A program made the position numbers and the translations under genes. The notes beneath the pieces are model-generated. The model was not told where the DNA came from. It ran no database searches and was given only the letters and a program-made list of their open reading frames with translations. A stretch of 64,000 nt of DNA from Bacillus methanolicus MGA3 (GTDB lineage: Bacteria; Bacillota; Bacilli; Bacillales; Cytobacillaceae): positions 2,650,843-2,714,842 of the forward strand of contig NZ_CP007739.1 in assembly GCF_000724485.1 (NCBI RefSeq). Direction: 5' to 3'. Positions 57,160-64,000 of this stretch are shown here, in pieces. The first letter of the stretch is position 1. Every line of letters begins with the position of its first letter.

Positions 57160-57732
57160 ATGAAACTAGAAAGAATTTTGCCCTTCGCAAGAACTTTGCT
57201 GCAAAAAGCAGTGAGCCCCGGAGATGTAGCAGTGGATGCCACATTAGGAAATGGATATGATACATTGTTTTTGGCAAATCTTGTTGGTCCTAACGGAAGA
57301 GTTTACGGTTTTGATATCCAAGAAGAAGCATTAGCCGCCAGTAAACATCGATTAGCAGAACACAATCTTCTTGACCGGGTCACTTTTTTTCATAAAGGAC
57401 ATGAACATATCTTGGAATCTATTCCTCCGGTTCATCACGGAAAAATAAGCGGTGCAGTCTTTAATCTCGGTTACCTGCCGGGCGGCGATAAATCGATTGT
57501 GACGAAACCGAAGACTACAATTTCTGCAATCGAACAATTACTGGAAATAATGGCTCCGGAAGGGATCATCGTTGTGGTGATTTATCACGGTCACCGGGAA
57601 GGAGCGGTGGAACGGGATTACTTGCTGCGCTATGTTGAACAGCTTGATCAAAACGAAGTGCATGTGCTGCAATACCGGTTTATGAATCAAAAAAACAACC
57701 CTCCTTTTATTATTGCCATTGAAAAAAGATAA
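57160..57732 (+). CDS. ytqB: SAM-dependent methyltransferase YtqB
   Basis: 190 residues, Rossmann-fold methyltransferase. SAM motif AVDATLGNGYDTLFLANLVG near 25-44, then VYGFDIQEEALAASKHRL and the catalytic loop AVFNLGYLPGGDKS (FNLGYLPG signature). From family knowledge YtqB (MnmM) methylates 5-aminomethyl-2-thiouridine at the tRNA wobble position. Its ribosome site GGTGGAGG lies in the last codons of ytqA, so coupling is expected. Confidence 0.92.
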   Translation: MKLERILPFARTLLQKAVSPGDVAVDATLGNGYDTLFLANLVGPNGRVYGFDIQEEALAASKHRLAEHNLLDRVTFFHKGHEHILESIPPVHHGKISGAVFNLGYLPGGDKSIVTKPKTTISAIEQLLEIMAPEGIIVVVIYHGHREGAVERDYLLRYVEQLDQNEVHVLQYRFMNQKNNPPFIIAIEKR

Positions 57733-57737
57733 CGAAC

Positions 57738-57788
57738 AGGCTGTCTCATAAGGGTCAGACCCTTATGAGACAGCCTCGTTTTTTTTTG
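57738..57788 (+). terminator. near-perfect hairpin terminator of ytqB (GGCTG repeat family)
   Basis: AGGCTGTCTCATAAGGGT (57738-57755), a 3-nt loop, and its exact reverse complement (57759-57776), then CG and nine or more T. The 18-bp stem is much longer than typical terminators and shares its arm with 41114-41140. It ends within 10 nt of the ytpB stop. Confidence 0.9.
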
Positions 57789-57794
57789 GTTAAA

Positions 57795-58877
57795 TTATTT
57801 CATAAGACCAAGAGGCATCCACTTTTGCATTGCGCGGTATGCCCTCCCATTTAAGTAAAAGAACAAGCTGATCGATCCGCCTTTTTTAATAAGCTCTCTT
57901 GCAAGCTTTCTGATATTTTTTTGCTTTCGAACTTTTTCGTCGGATAAGTATACTCCAAGGAGGCCGCGGTTTATTAACTTATGAAAACGTTTGTTAGGAA
58001 GTTTTTCCGTATGCCGGTCAGCTTCTTCGATAAAATGCTTCAGCCTGTTGAACAACTTTTCCTGGTTATCATAATAAAAACAAAAATTAAGATCTCCTCC
58101 GGCAAGGTCTTCTTCTTGGTCAATAAAATAATCCAAAAGGATATGCAAGCCTTGTATGTATGGAAAATATCCATTCTTAATATTTTCTGCATCCTCGAGC
58201 CGAAAGTCGTCTCTCATTGCATAGGATACTAAACAAAAAATTCCCAAAGTAGAACCTGAGCAAGCTGAAAATTCGTACCACTCCATTTGTGGAATTTTTT
58301 CTTTATTGTTATCAAACCAGTTTCTAAGCCTTGTAATACGTTCCTCTTCAACCACATGCTTATGAATTTGAAGGTCACAATAATACCGGCATAATTCAAG
58401 CAAATGATGGCTAATGATGTGATAGTGATTTACCTTCATTAAGACTGATCGGCATGTTTCCGCCAGATCGGCTAAATAATTTCCGTCGTCCTGCTCTTTC
58501 CGAAAACGATAATAGTTTTTTGGTACTGCATTCAAGCTTAATGCATCAGTCATTGAGTCATGCAATGCGGCAAAATCACATGGATCAAGGGATGTACTTC
58601 GATCGCACAAATTATCTAAATAATCACTGATTGTTTGATATGCAACAATAAACCGAATTGCTTCCTTATAGCGTTCATTGGCTGCGAGGGCAAGAATAGC
58701 CCCGCCCTCACAATGGAATGATTTATGTTCAATACTTGAGAGGGCTTGTTTTCTCAGTTCAGGATCTGGGATTTCTTCGGCCCGTTTTTTCCAATATTCC
58801 AATTCACGATGAACTTCCGGAAGAATCTTTCTGTACACTTTTGCCATTAAACTGATCGGTTCGCTTGGGATGAACAC
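57795..58877 (-). CDS. ytpB: tetraprenyl-beta-curcumene synthase
   Basis: Head enzyme of the Bacillus sesquarterpene pathway: cyclises a C35 prenyl diphosphate. The 360-residue protein has the large-terpene-synthase aspartate motif SDYLDNLCD (DxxD near 85) and a basic C-terminal end. GTG at 58877 was chosen because a GGTGGT site lies 6 nt before it; the open frame begins ten codons upstream, inside ytpA. Paired with ytpA, as in B. subtilis. Confidence 0.9.
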   Translation of the reverse strand: MFIPSEPISLMAKVYRKILPEVHRELEYWKKRAEEIPDPELRKQALSSIEHKSFHCEGGAILALAANERYKEAIRFIVAYQTISDYLDNLCDRSTSLDPCDFAALHDSMTDALSLNAVPKNYYRFRKEQDDGNYLADLAETCRSVLMKVNHYHIISHHLLELCRYYCDLQIHKHVVEEERITRLRNWFDNNKEKIPQMEWYEFSACSGSTLGIFCLVSYAMRDDFRLEDAENIKNGYFPYIQGLHILLDYFIDQEEDLAGGDLNFCFYYDNQEKLFNRLKHFIEEADRHTEKLPNKRFHKLINRGLLGVYLSDEKVRKQKNIRKLARELIKKGGSISLFFYLNGRAYRAMQKWMPLGLMK

Positions 58878-58890
58878 TTTCACACCACCC

Positions 58891-59694
58891 TTAGACCAGA
58901 TAACCAAGAGATTTTAACTGGCTGTTCACAAAATCCTTTGCATATTCAAAAACATCATCACGTTCAGGCTCATTGAAAATTTCATGGTAGCAATTTGGCC
59001 ACTCCTTGAAGTGTTTTTCAGAAAGCGGTACTTGATTAAACCAGTCTCTTACATTCACCTTATTGACAATTTTATCATCTCCGCCCTGCATGACAAGCAT
59101 CGGCAAATCTTGTGTTTCTTCCATTTTTTCGAATGCAATTTTAATAGCTGATAATAATTCACGGTACCATCTGACAGAAACTTTTGTAACATATAGTGAA
59201 TCATTTAGATCTGCCTCACGGACATCCGGGTTCCGGGTCGCAATATCAACGGTAAGGCCGGATTCAATTCGAAACGACGGAAATACCAGATTCAATCCAT
59301 GTGAAAGAATATTAAGCAGCTTTGATGGATATTTTACAAGGCCGAGGCACGGGGAAGATAATATCACGCCGGCAAGATTCATCCGTTCTTCTTGCAGCAG
59401 TCTAATTGAAATTAACCCTCCCATGCTGTGCCCGAGCAAAAAAACCGGCAAATCATAACGATATGCAGCCTGCACCCAATCTTTTACTTCAAAAATATAT
59501 TCATCAAAGGAATCAATATGGCCCCTCCTTGATCTTGATGTCATTCCTTGGCCGGGCAAATCACCCATAATTACATGAAATCCGGATGAGCGCCACATTT
59601 CAATGAGCCAGCCGTATCGGCGATGGTGTTCCATTGCTCCATGGACCATAACAATAACCGCTTTTGCATCCCCTTCAGCTTCCCATTTCCACAT
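58891..59694 (-). CDS. ytpA: lysophospholipase-type alpha/beta hydrolase
   Basis: 267-residue serine hydrolase of the monoglyceride lipase type. Oxyanion phrase MVHGAMEHHRRYG, nucleophile elbow LGHSMGGLIS near 87-96, acid in MQGGDDKIV and His in NCYHEIFNE. In B. subtilis YtpA makes the phospholipid antibiotic bacilysocin; the same role is likely. First of the ytpA-ytpB pair. Confidence 0.9.
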   Translation of the reverse strand: MWKWEAEGDAKAVIVMVHGAMEHHRRYGWLIEMWRSSGFHVIMGDLPGQGMTSRSRRGHIDSFDEYIFEVKDWVQAAYRYDLPVFLLGHSMGGLISIRLLQEERMNLAGVILSSPCLGLVKYPSKLLNILSHGLNLVFPSFRIESGLTVDIATRNPDVREADLNDSLYVTKVSVRWYRELLSAIKIAFEKMEETQDLPMLVMQGGDDKIVNKVNVRDWFNQVPLSEKHFKEWPNCYHEIFNEPERDDVFEYAKDFVNSQLKSLGYLV

Positions 59695-59842
59695 AAAATT
59701 CCTCCTGCCAAAATCTGTTGAAATATATATAAAAAAACTATATCACAATTATATTTAACAACACGCAAAAAAGCTTTGACAATCATATGCACTCATTCGG
59801 TACAATCAAGTTAACAAAATTGTTTGAAAGGAGTTGCTGCAT

Positions 59843-60370
59843 ATGATCTACCCTTACAATAATAAGTATCCTAAAATTGCAGACTCTGCCTTTATCGCAG
59901 ATTATGTAACCATAACAGGCGATGTTGAAATTGGGGAAGAATCAAGCGTATGGTTTAATACCGTTATAAGAGGTGATGTTGCCCCTACGATTATCGGAAA
60001 CAGAGTAAATATTCAGGACAATTCCGTTCTCCATCAAAGCCCGAACAATCCGCTTATCATCGAAGACGAAGTAACTATAGGACACCAGGTGATTCTGCAC
60101 AGCTGCATTATCCGAAAAAAAGCGCTGATTGGCATGGGCTCCGTAATATTGGATCAAGCTGAAATTGGAGAAGGGGCATTTATTGGTGCGGGAAGCCTTG
60201 TTCCCCAAGGAAAAAAAATCCCTCCAAACACACTTGCGTTCGGAAGACCGGCAAAAGTCATCCGAGAATTAACTGCTGAAGACATCGAAGATATGAAAAG
60301 AATCTCCAGAGAATATGCAGAAAAAGCCCAGTATTATAAATCGCTGCAAAAAGATAAAAACCCGAACTAA
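59843..60370 (+). CDS. ytoA: gamma-carbonic anhydrase-like hexapeptide-repeat protein
   Basis: 175 residues of left-handed beta-helix repeats (ADYVTITGDVEIGEESSVWF; NRVNIQDNSVLHQ; DEVTIGHQVILHSCII). The metal-binding histidines appear in SVLHQ and TIGHQVILHSC. Zinc enzyme of the gamma class or an inactive relative; carbonic anhydrase activity is unproven for YtoA. ATG at 59843 stands 10 nt after GAAAGGAG. Confidence 0.88.
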   Translation: MIYPYNNKYPKIADSAFIADYVTITGDVEIGEESSVWFNTVIRGDVAPTIIGNRVNIQDNSVLHQSPNNPLIIEDEVTIGHQVILHSCIIRKKALIGMGSVILDQAEIGEGAFIGAGSLVPQGKKIPPNTLAFGRPAKVIRELTAEDIEDMKRISREYAEKAQYYKSLQKDKNPN

Positions 60371-60500
60371 AAACAACGATATTTTTATAGCTTTCTCCAT
60401 GTTACAGCAGACTTATTCCAGCTGAAGCATCTTTCTTACTTAACTTATCCTAAAATGGGGCCGATATAAAGAGCAGATATGTTGATTAGGGTGAGATTTC

Positions 60501-61373
60501 ATGAATGGCTTATATATTTTTATCGGGCTCCTTTTTATCGCTATTCTTCTACTTGTTGTGACGTTTTTAATAGGGACAAGCATGCGAAAATCTTCTGTTA
60601 TGTTATTTTTTGTTTTTGTCATTATTGCCGGGGATTTTATTATTGAAAATTGGAAGTCCGAGCATGTCGTTAAAGCTGTCGAGTCCATTAAGAGTTGGAT
60701 TCAATCATCGGTAAAAACAAACAATTATCTTGAAAAAAACTACAAAGTTTCGATTATTAAGATCAAAGATAAGGTTCTTCTTGATGCACCAGTTATATCC
60801 CAAATGCCTGAACTGCCGAGGGGATGTGAAGTGACAAGCCTGGCAATGCTTTTGCAAGATGCTGGAATCAATGCTGACAAAGTAACCCTTGCAAAAGAAA
60901 TTAAGAAAGATACGACCCCATTCATCATATCTAAGGGGAAAATATTTTTCGGCAATCCTAATGACGGTTTTGTCGGAAGTATCGACAATAATAAAGAACC
61001 AGGGCTTGGTGTCTATCATAAGCCGATTAAAGAACTTGCTGATGCCTACTTGCCAGGCCGAATCACCGATCTTACCGGATCTGACTTTCAGGAGCTGAAA
61101 ATTCACCTTTCTGATGGCAGGCCCGTCTGGGTCATCATCAACAGCCAATATAAGAAGCTTCCCGACAGCCAGTTCCAAACATGGTATACCCCGACAGGAA
61201 AAGTGAAAGTAACCTTTAAAGAGCATTCAGTGCTTATGACAGGATATGACCATCATTTTGTTTACTTTAACGACCCGCTTTCAGGTGAGAAAAACAAAAA
61301 AGCACCCATAAAGGATTTCGAAGAATCCTGGGTGCAAATGGGAAGTCAGGCGATAACCTATCTTCCCAATTAA
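60501..61373 (+). CDS. C39-like peptidase family protein
   Basis: 290 residues; two N-terminal membrane segments (about 3-24 and 31-48) and an extracytoplasmic papain-like domain. The catalytic Cys is in PELPRGCEVTSLAMLLQDAG near 105, His in EHSVLMTGYD near 245 and Asp/Asn in VYFNDPLSG. Related to B. subtilis YvpB. Probably a membrane-anchored cysteine peptidase; the substrate is unknown. Its stop codon overlaps that of convergent asnB. Confidence 0.85.
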   Translation: MNGLYIFIGLLFIAILLLVVTFLIGTSMRKSSVMLFFVFVIIAGDFIIENWKSEHVVKAVESIKSWIQSSVKTNNYLEKNYKVSIIKIKDKVLLDAPVISQMPELPRGCEVTSLAMLLQDAGINADKVTLAKEIKKDTTPFIISKGKIFFGNPNDGFVGSIDNNKEPGLGVYHKPIKELADAYLPGRITDLTGSDFQELKIHLSDGRPVWVIINSQYKKLPDSQFQTWYTPTGKVKVTFKEHSVLMTGYDHHFVYFNDPLSGEKNKKAPIKDFEESWVQMGSQAITYLPN

Positions 61374-63274
61374 TTTTCAGCTGTTTGCATACGCTTTTTC
61401 ATTTCATATTCTTTCTGGAAAGAGTATTTTTTTTCAACATAAACAGCATGCCAGATTATAAACATGAGAACCGTCCAAATTTTCCGGCTGTGATCGGCTT
61501 TATCCTGGCAATGGTCGTCAAGAAGCTTTAATAAATAGTTTTTGTTGATTAAATGATCCGTGTTGCTTTCGCGGATCGTTTTTTTTGCCCAATCGTTCAT
61601 TTCGTCCTTCAACCAGTGACGAATCGGCACCGGGAACCCGAGTTTTTTTCGATTCAGCACATGGTCTGGAACAATTCCTTCGACAGCTTTGCGCAAAATA
61701 TATTTCGTTGTTCCATTTGCTGTTTTTAAGCTAGATGGAATTTTTGAAGCAACTTCGAACACAGCCTTATCCAAAAACGGAACACGAAGCTCTAATGAGT
61801 GTGCCATTGTCATTTTATCAGCCTTTAACAAAATATCGCCTCGCATCCATGTATGGATATCGATGTATTGCATACGATCAACAGGATCGTATCCGGCACT
61901 TTCTTCATACAACGGCTTTGTTACATCTGTATATTTTAAACCTTCTTTATAAACATTGAGAAGATTGCGTTTTTCTTCTTCAGTAAACATTTTAGCGTTG
62001 CCGATATAGCGCTCTTCCATCGGTGTCAGACCGCGTTCAATGAAGCTTTTTCCTTTCATACCCTCCGGCATCATTTTGGCAATAACTTTTAACAGCGCTT
62101 TTCCTGCTTTAGGGATTTTATTAAACACTTCAAGTGATTGAGGTTCGCGGTAAATGTTATAGCCGCCAAATAATTCATCCGCTCCTTCACCGGACAGAAC
62201 AACCGTAACATGTTTTCTTGCTTCACGGGCAACAAAATATAAAGGGACGCATGCTGGATCAGCAAGCGGATCATCCATATGCCACATAATTTTCGGAAGC
62301 TCGTTCATATATTCCTCAGGTGAAATCACATAGCTTATGTTTTCAACGCCAAGCTTTTCTGCCGTCTCTTGAGCTACGTCAATTTCACTGAATCCATTGC
62401 GTTCAAATCCGACAGAGAATGTTTTAATCGAAGGATGAAATTCTTTTGCAATTGAAGCAACAATAGAAGAATCAATTCCCCCTGAAAGGAATGAACCGAC
62501 TGGAACATCGCTTCGCATGTGAATTTTAACGGAATCAAATAAAACATCTCTAATTTCTTTAATAAATTCATCTTCTGATTTATGAACAGGCATAAAAGAA
62601 GCTTTCCAATAGCGCTTAATTTCCATTGGCGAGCCGACTCTTTTCGTAAAATAATGGCCAGGCTCAAGTTTTTTTATTCCTTCAGACAACGTATTAGGCT
62701 CAGGCACAAATTGATACGTTAAATAATGCTGCAATGACTCGTAGTTTAATACATCGTTCTCAAGTGCTAAAAGAATACTTTTCTTTTCAGATGCAAAGAA
62801 CGTTTTGTCTTCATCTTCAAAATAAAAGAAAGGCTTAATTCCAAAAGGATCGCGTGCGCCGTACAATGTTTGCTCTTGTTTATCCCAAATCACAAACGCG
62901 AACATGCCGCGAAGCTTCTCAACCGCCTTTTCTTTTAAATGGCTGTAAAGAGCAACAATAACCTCTGTATCAGAATTTGTTGCAAAGGTAAGCCCTTCTT
63001 TAAGCAGCTCTTCGCGAAGTTCAACATAGTTATATATTTCTCCGTTAAAAATGATCCAGTAGCGCTCATTTTCAAAACTTAAAGGCTGGTGGCCGGATTC
63101 CAGATCAATGATGCTCAAACGACGGAAACCGAACTGTATATGGTCATCAAAGAAATAGCCGTCATCATCCGGACCGCGATGAGTAATAATGTTATTCATA
63201 TTTTTAAACTGTTGTTTTTGTTCGTTGCGATATTCTTGTGCTTTATCATGTACACAACCAATAAAACCACACAT
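61370..63274 (-). CDS. asnB: asparagine synthetase (glutamine-hydrolysing)
   Basis: 634 residues: N-terminal class II glutaminase with nucleophile Cys2 (MCGFIGCVHD), then the synthetase domain with PP-loop SFLSGGIDSSIVASIAKE near 255-272 and SGEGADELFGGYN near 350. ATG at 63274 follows AAGGTGA; the 20 extra codons upstream are AT-rich and would displace the catalytic Cys. Length close to that of B. subtilis AsnB. Confidence 0.97.
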   Translation of the reverse strand: MCGFIGCVHDKAQEYRNEQKQQFKNMNNIITHRGPDDDGYFFDDHIQFGFRRLSIIDLESGHQPLSFENERYWIIFNGEIYNYVELREELLKEGLTFATNSDTEVIVALYSHLKEKAVEKLRGMFAFVIWDKQEQTLYGARDPFGIKPFFYFEDEDKTFFASEKKSILLALENDVLNYESLQHYLTYQFVPEPNTLSEGIKKLEPGHYFTKRVGSPMEIKRYWKASFMPVHKSEDEFIKEIRDVLFDSVKIHMRSDVPVGSFLSGGIDSSIVASIAKEFHPSIKTFSVGFERNGFSEIDVAQETAEKLGVENISYVISPEEYMNELPKIMWHMDDPLADPACVPLYFVAREARKHVTVVLSGEGADELFGGYNIYREPQSLEVFNKIPKAGKALLKVIAKMMPEGMKGKSFIERGLTPMEERYIGNAKMFTEEEKRNLLNVYKEGLKYTDVTKPLYEESAGYDPVDRMQYIDIHTWMRGDILLKADKMTMAHSLELRVPFLDKAVFEVASKIPSSLKTANGTTKYILRKAVEGIVPDHVLNRKKLGFPVPIRHWLKDEMNDWAKKTIRESNTDHLINKNYLLKLLDDHCQDKADHSRKIWTVLMFIIWHAVYVEKKYSFQKEYEMKKRMQTAEN

Positions 63275-63425
63275 TATGTACGTCACCTTCTCCGTTTTTT
63301 CGAAAATAACATAAAAAATAATTACCTGCATCATTACAATTCAATAAAAACATACTCTCTAATACTACCACTATTCACATAAAAAGTGCACTTAGAACAC
63401 AAAAAAATCGCCGGGAAAAATCAGG

Positions 63426-63464
63426 TATTATATGAAGTTTACACGTTTTTACATTAAAGTAAAC
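63426..63464 (-). promoter_or_regulatory. asnB promoter region with a GTTTAC dyad
   Basis: Minus strand TATAAT (63431-63426). Upstream of it GTTTAC-N16-GTAAAC (63437-63464) spans where a -35 would be, suggesting an operator. No clear -35 hexamer. Confidence 0.4.
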
Positions 63465-63492
63465 ACCTTTGAAAGCTCTCTGCATAAAAAAG

Positions 63493-63687
63493 ACAGAAAA
63501 CGTGAATAAGTTTTTACTCCCAACCCTAACATGGAAATTGAATTCATTTTAAAACTAAACCAACATAATAAGGCGGTGTGAGCGGAGCTAGGATCTAACT
63601 ATTTACAAAGCTAAACAAGATTCTTGCTAAGACAGGTTAACATTTCTATTTTTGCTAGCGCAGCTCCGCCCCTTTTTCCACAGAAAA
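63493..63687 (+). repeat. approximately 190-bp dispersed element with covarying hairpin, copy 2
   Basis: Matches 27213-27406 over the full length in the same orientation. The middle hairpin arms are GGCGG...GCTAG and CTAGC...CCGCC; the inner pair differs from copy 1 at two base pairs in a way that keeps pairing. ACAGAAAA is present at both ends. In the 548-bp asnB-metK gap, about 215 bp upstream of asnB. Confidence 0.85.
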
Positions 63688-63694
63688 ATAAAAC

Positions 63695-63813
63695 GAGGCT
63701 GACCCATAAGTGTCTGGCTCCCATCTGCAGTTACTATAATATTGTAGAAACATTGGTCATGTTTTCAATATTTAGCAACTAATGGTGCCTAGCTCTTAGT
63801 TTTGGGTCAGCCC
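63695..63813 (-). repeat. inverted-repeat element, probable metK terminator (family copy 2)
   Basis: Similar along its length to the reverse complement of 15153-15270, with the same GAGGCTGACCCATAAGTG end and CTTAGTTTTGG near the other. On the minus strand it follows metK by 10 nt and ends CAGCCTCG then TTTTATTTTT, fitting a terminator. Confidence 0.85.
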
Positions 63814-63822
63814 CATCAAATG

Positions 63823-64000
63823 TTAAATTTGTGCCTGTTGCTTTAAAGCTTCTGCTTTATCGGTACGTTCCCATGGAAGGTCGATATCATTGCGCCCAAA
63901 ATGGCCATATGCTGCAGTCTGCTTATAAATCGGACGGCGAAGATCAAGCATCTTAATAATGCCTGCTGGACGAAGATCAAAGTTTTTGTTGACAAGGTCA
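63823..64000 (-). CDS. metK: S-adenosylmethionine synthetase, C-terminal part (start beyond window)
   Basis: The frame, read leftwards, gives [20 protein letters not shown], then [17 protein letters not shown] and a tail ending KQQAQI before TAA. This is the typical MetK C-terminus (RPIYxxTAxYGHFGR). The enzyme makes S-adenosylmethionine from ATP and methionine. Only 58 residues are in the window. Confidence 0.95.
   Translation of the reverse strand, partial: DLVNKNFDLRPAGIIKMLDLRRPIYKQTAAYGHFGRNDIDLPWERTDKAEALKQQAQI

Overview
The window is from a low-GC, Gram-positive, spore-forming member of the Bacillaceae. The gene order (rpsD, tyrS, acsA, acuABC, ccpA, aroA, ytxHG, murC, sftA, ytpQ, ytpP, ytoP, ytzB, trmB, ytzH, ytmP, amyX, ytlQ, ytlP, ytkP, pepV, ythPQ, ytzE, rsuA, ytgP, ytfP, cse60, leuS, ytqAB, ytpBA, ytoA, asnB, metK) matches the conserved rpsD-metK segment of Bacillus subtilis-like chromosomes. 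Spore-former markers include Cse60 and several small Bacillus-only proteins. This is core chromosome: I see no prophage, defence island, CRISPR array or biosynthetic cluster. The most interesting material is in the intergenic DNA.

1-16.4 kb: the 3' part of a GAF-domain protein, rpsD with a structured leader, a frameshifted aldehyde dehydrogenase behind a cre-like box, T-box-controlled tyrS, a class A penicillin-binding protein, then the acetate-assimilation block. AcsA makes acetyl-CoA, AcuA acetylates and AcuC deacetylates AcsA, AcuB carries CBS and ACT domains, and CcpA lies just downstream. A cre-like site overlaps the acuA promoter.

16.5-31 kb: an FtsA-like ATPase with repeated C-terminal beta modules. 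Next to its stop codon a group IIC intron has landed in a bidirectional terminator. Then ytxH/ytxG, murC, the soluble DNA translocase sftA, ytpQ, a thioredoxin-like protein, a DUF84 phosphatase, an M42 aminopeptidase, ytzB, trmB and ytzH.

31-46 kb: a kinase-like phosphotransferase, pullulanase, ytlQ, RNA cyclic phosphodiesterase, cysteine synthase, dipeptidase PepV, an ABC transporter whose permease gene has an in-frame stop, an M48 peptidase remnant, a DeoR-type mini-regulator, a pseudouridine synthase, the lipid II flippase YtgP/MurJ and a flavoprotein.

46-64 kb: Cse60, a DUF485/acetate-type symporter pair, a lipoprotein polysaccharide deacetylase, rhodanese, a DUF3267 protein, T-box-controlled leuS, an MFS transporter, small spore-former proteins, the tRNA wobble-uridine enzymes YtqA/YtqB, terpene synthase YtpB with lysophospholipase YtpA, a gamma-carbonic anhydrase-like protein, a C39-like peptidase, asnB and the end of metK.

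Two dispersed repeat families deserve attention. One is an approximately 190-bp element (27213-27406 and 63493-63687) whose central hairpin shows compensatory base changes between copies. The other is an inverted-repeat family (about 15153, 37506, 41114, 57738 and 63695) with GGCTG/CAGCC ends; most copies carry a T-run and appear to act as transcription terminators. A 20-bp tandem repeat at about 28482-28580 and a folded repeat inside the acu operon are further unexplained structures.
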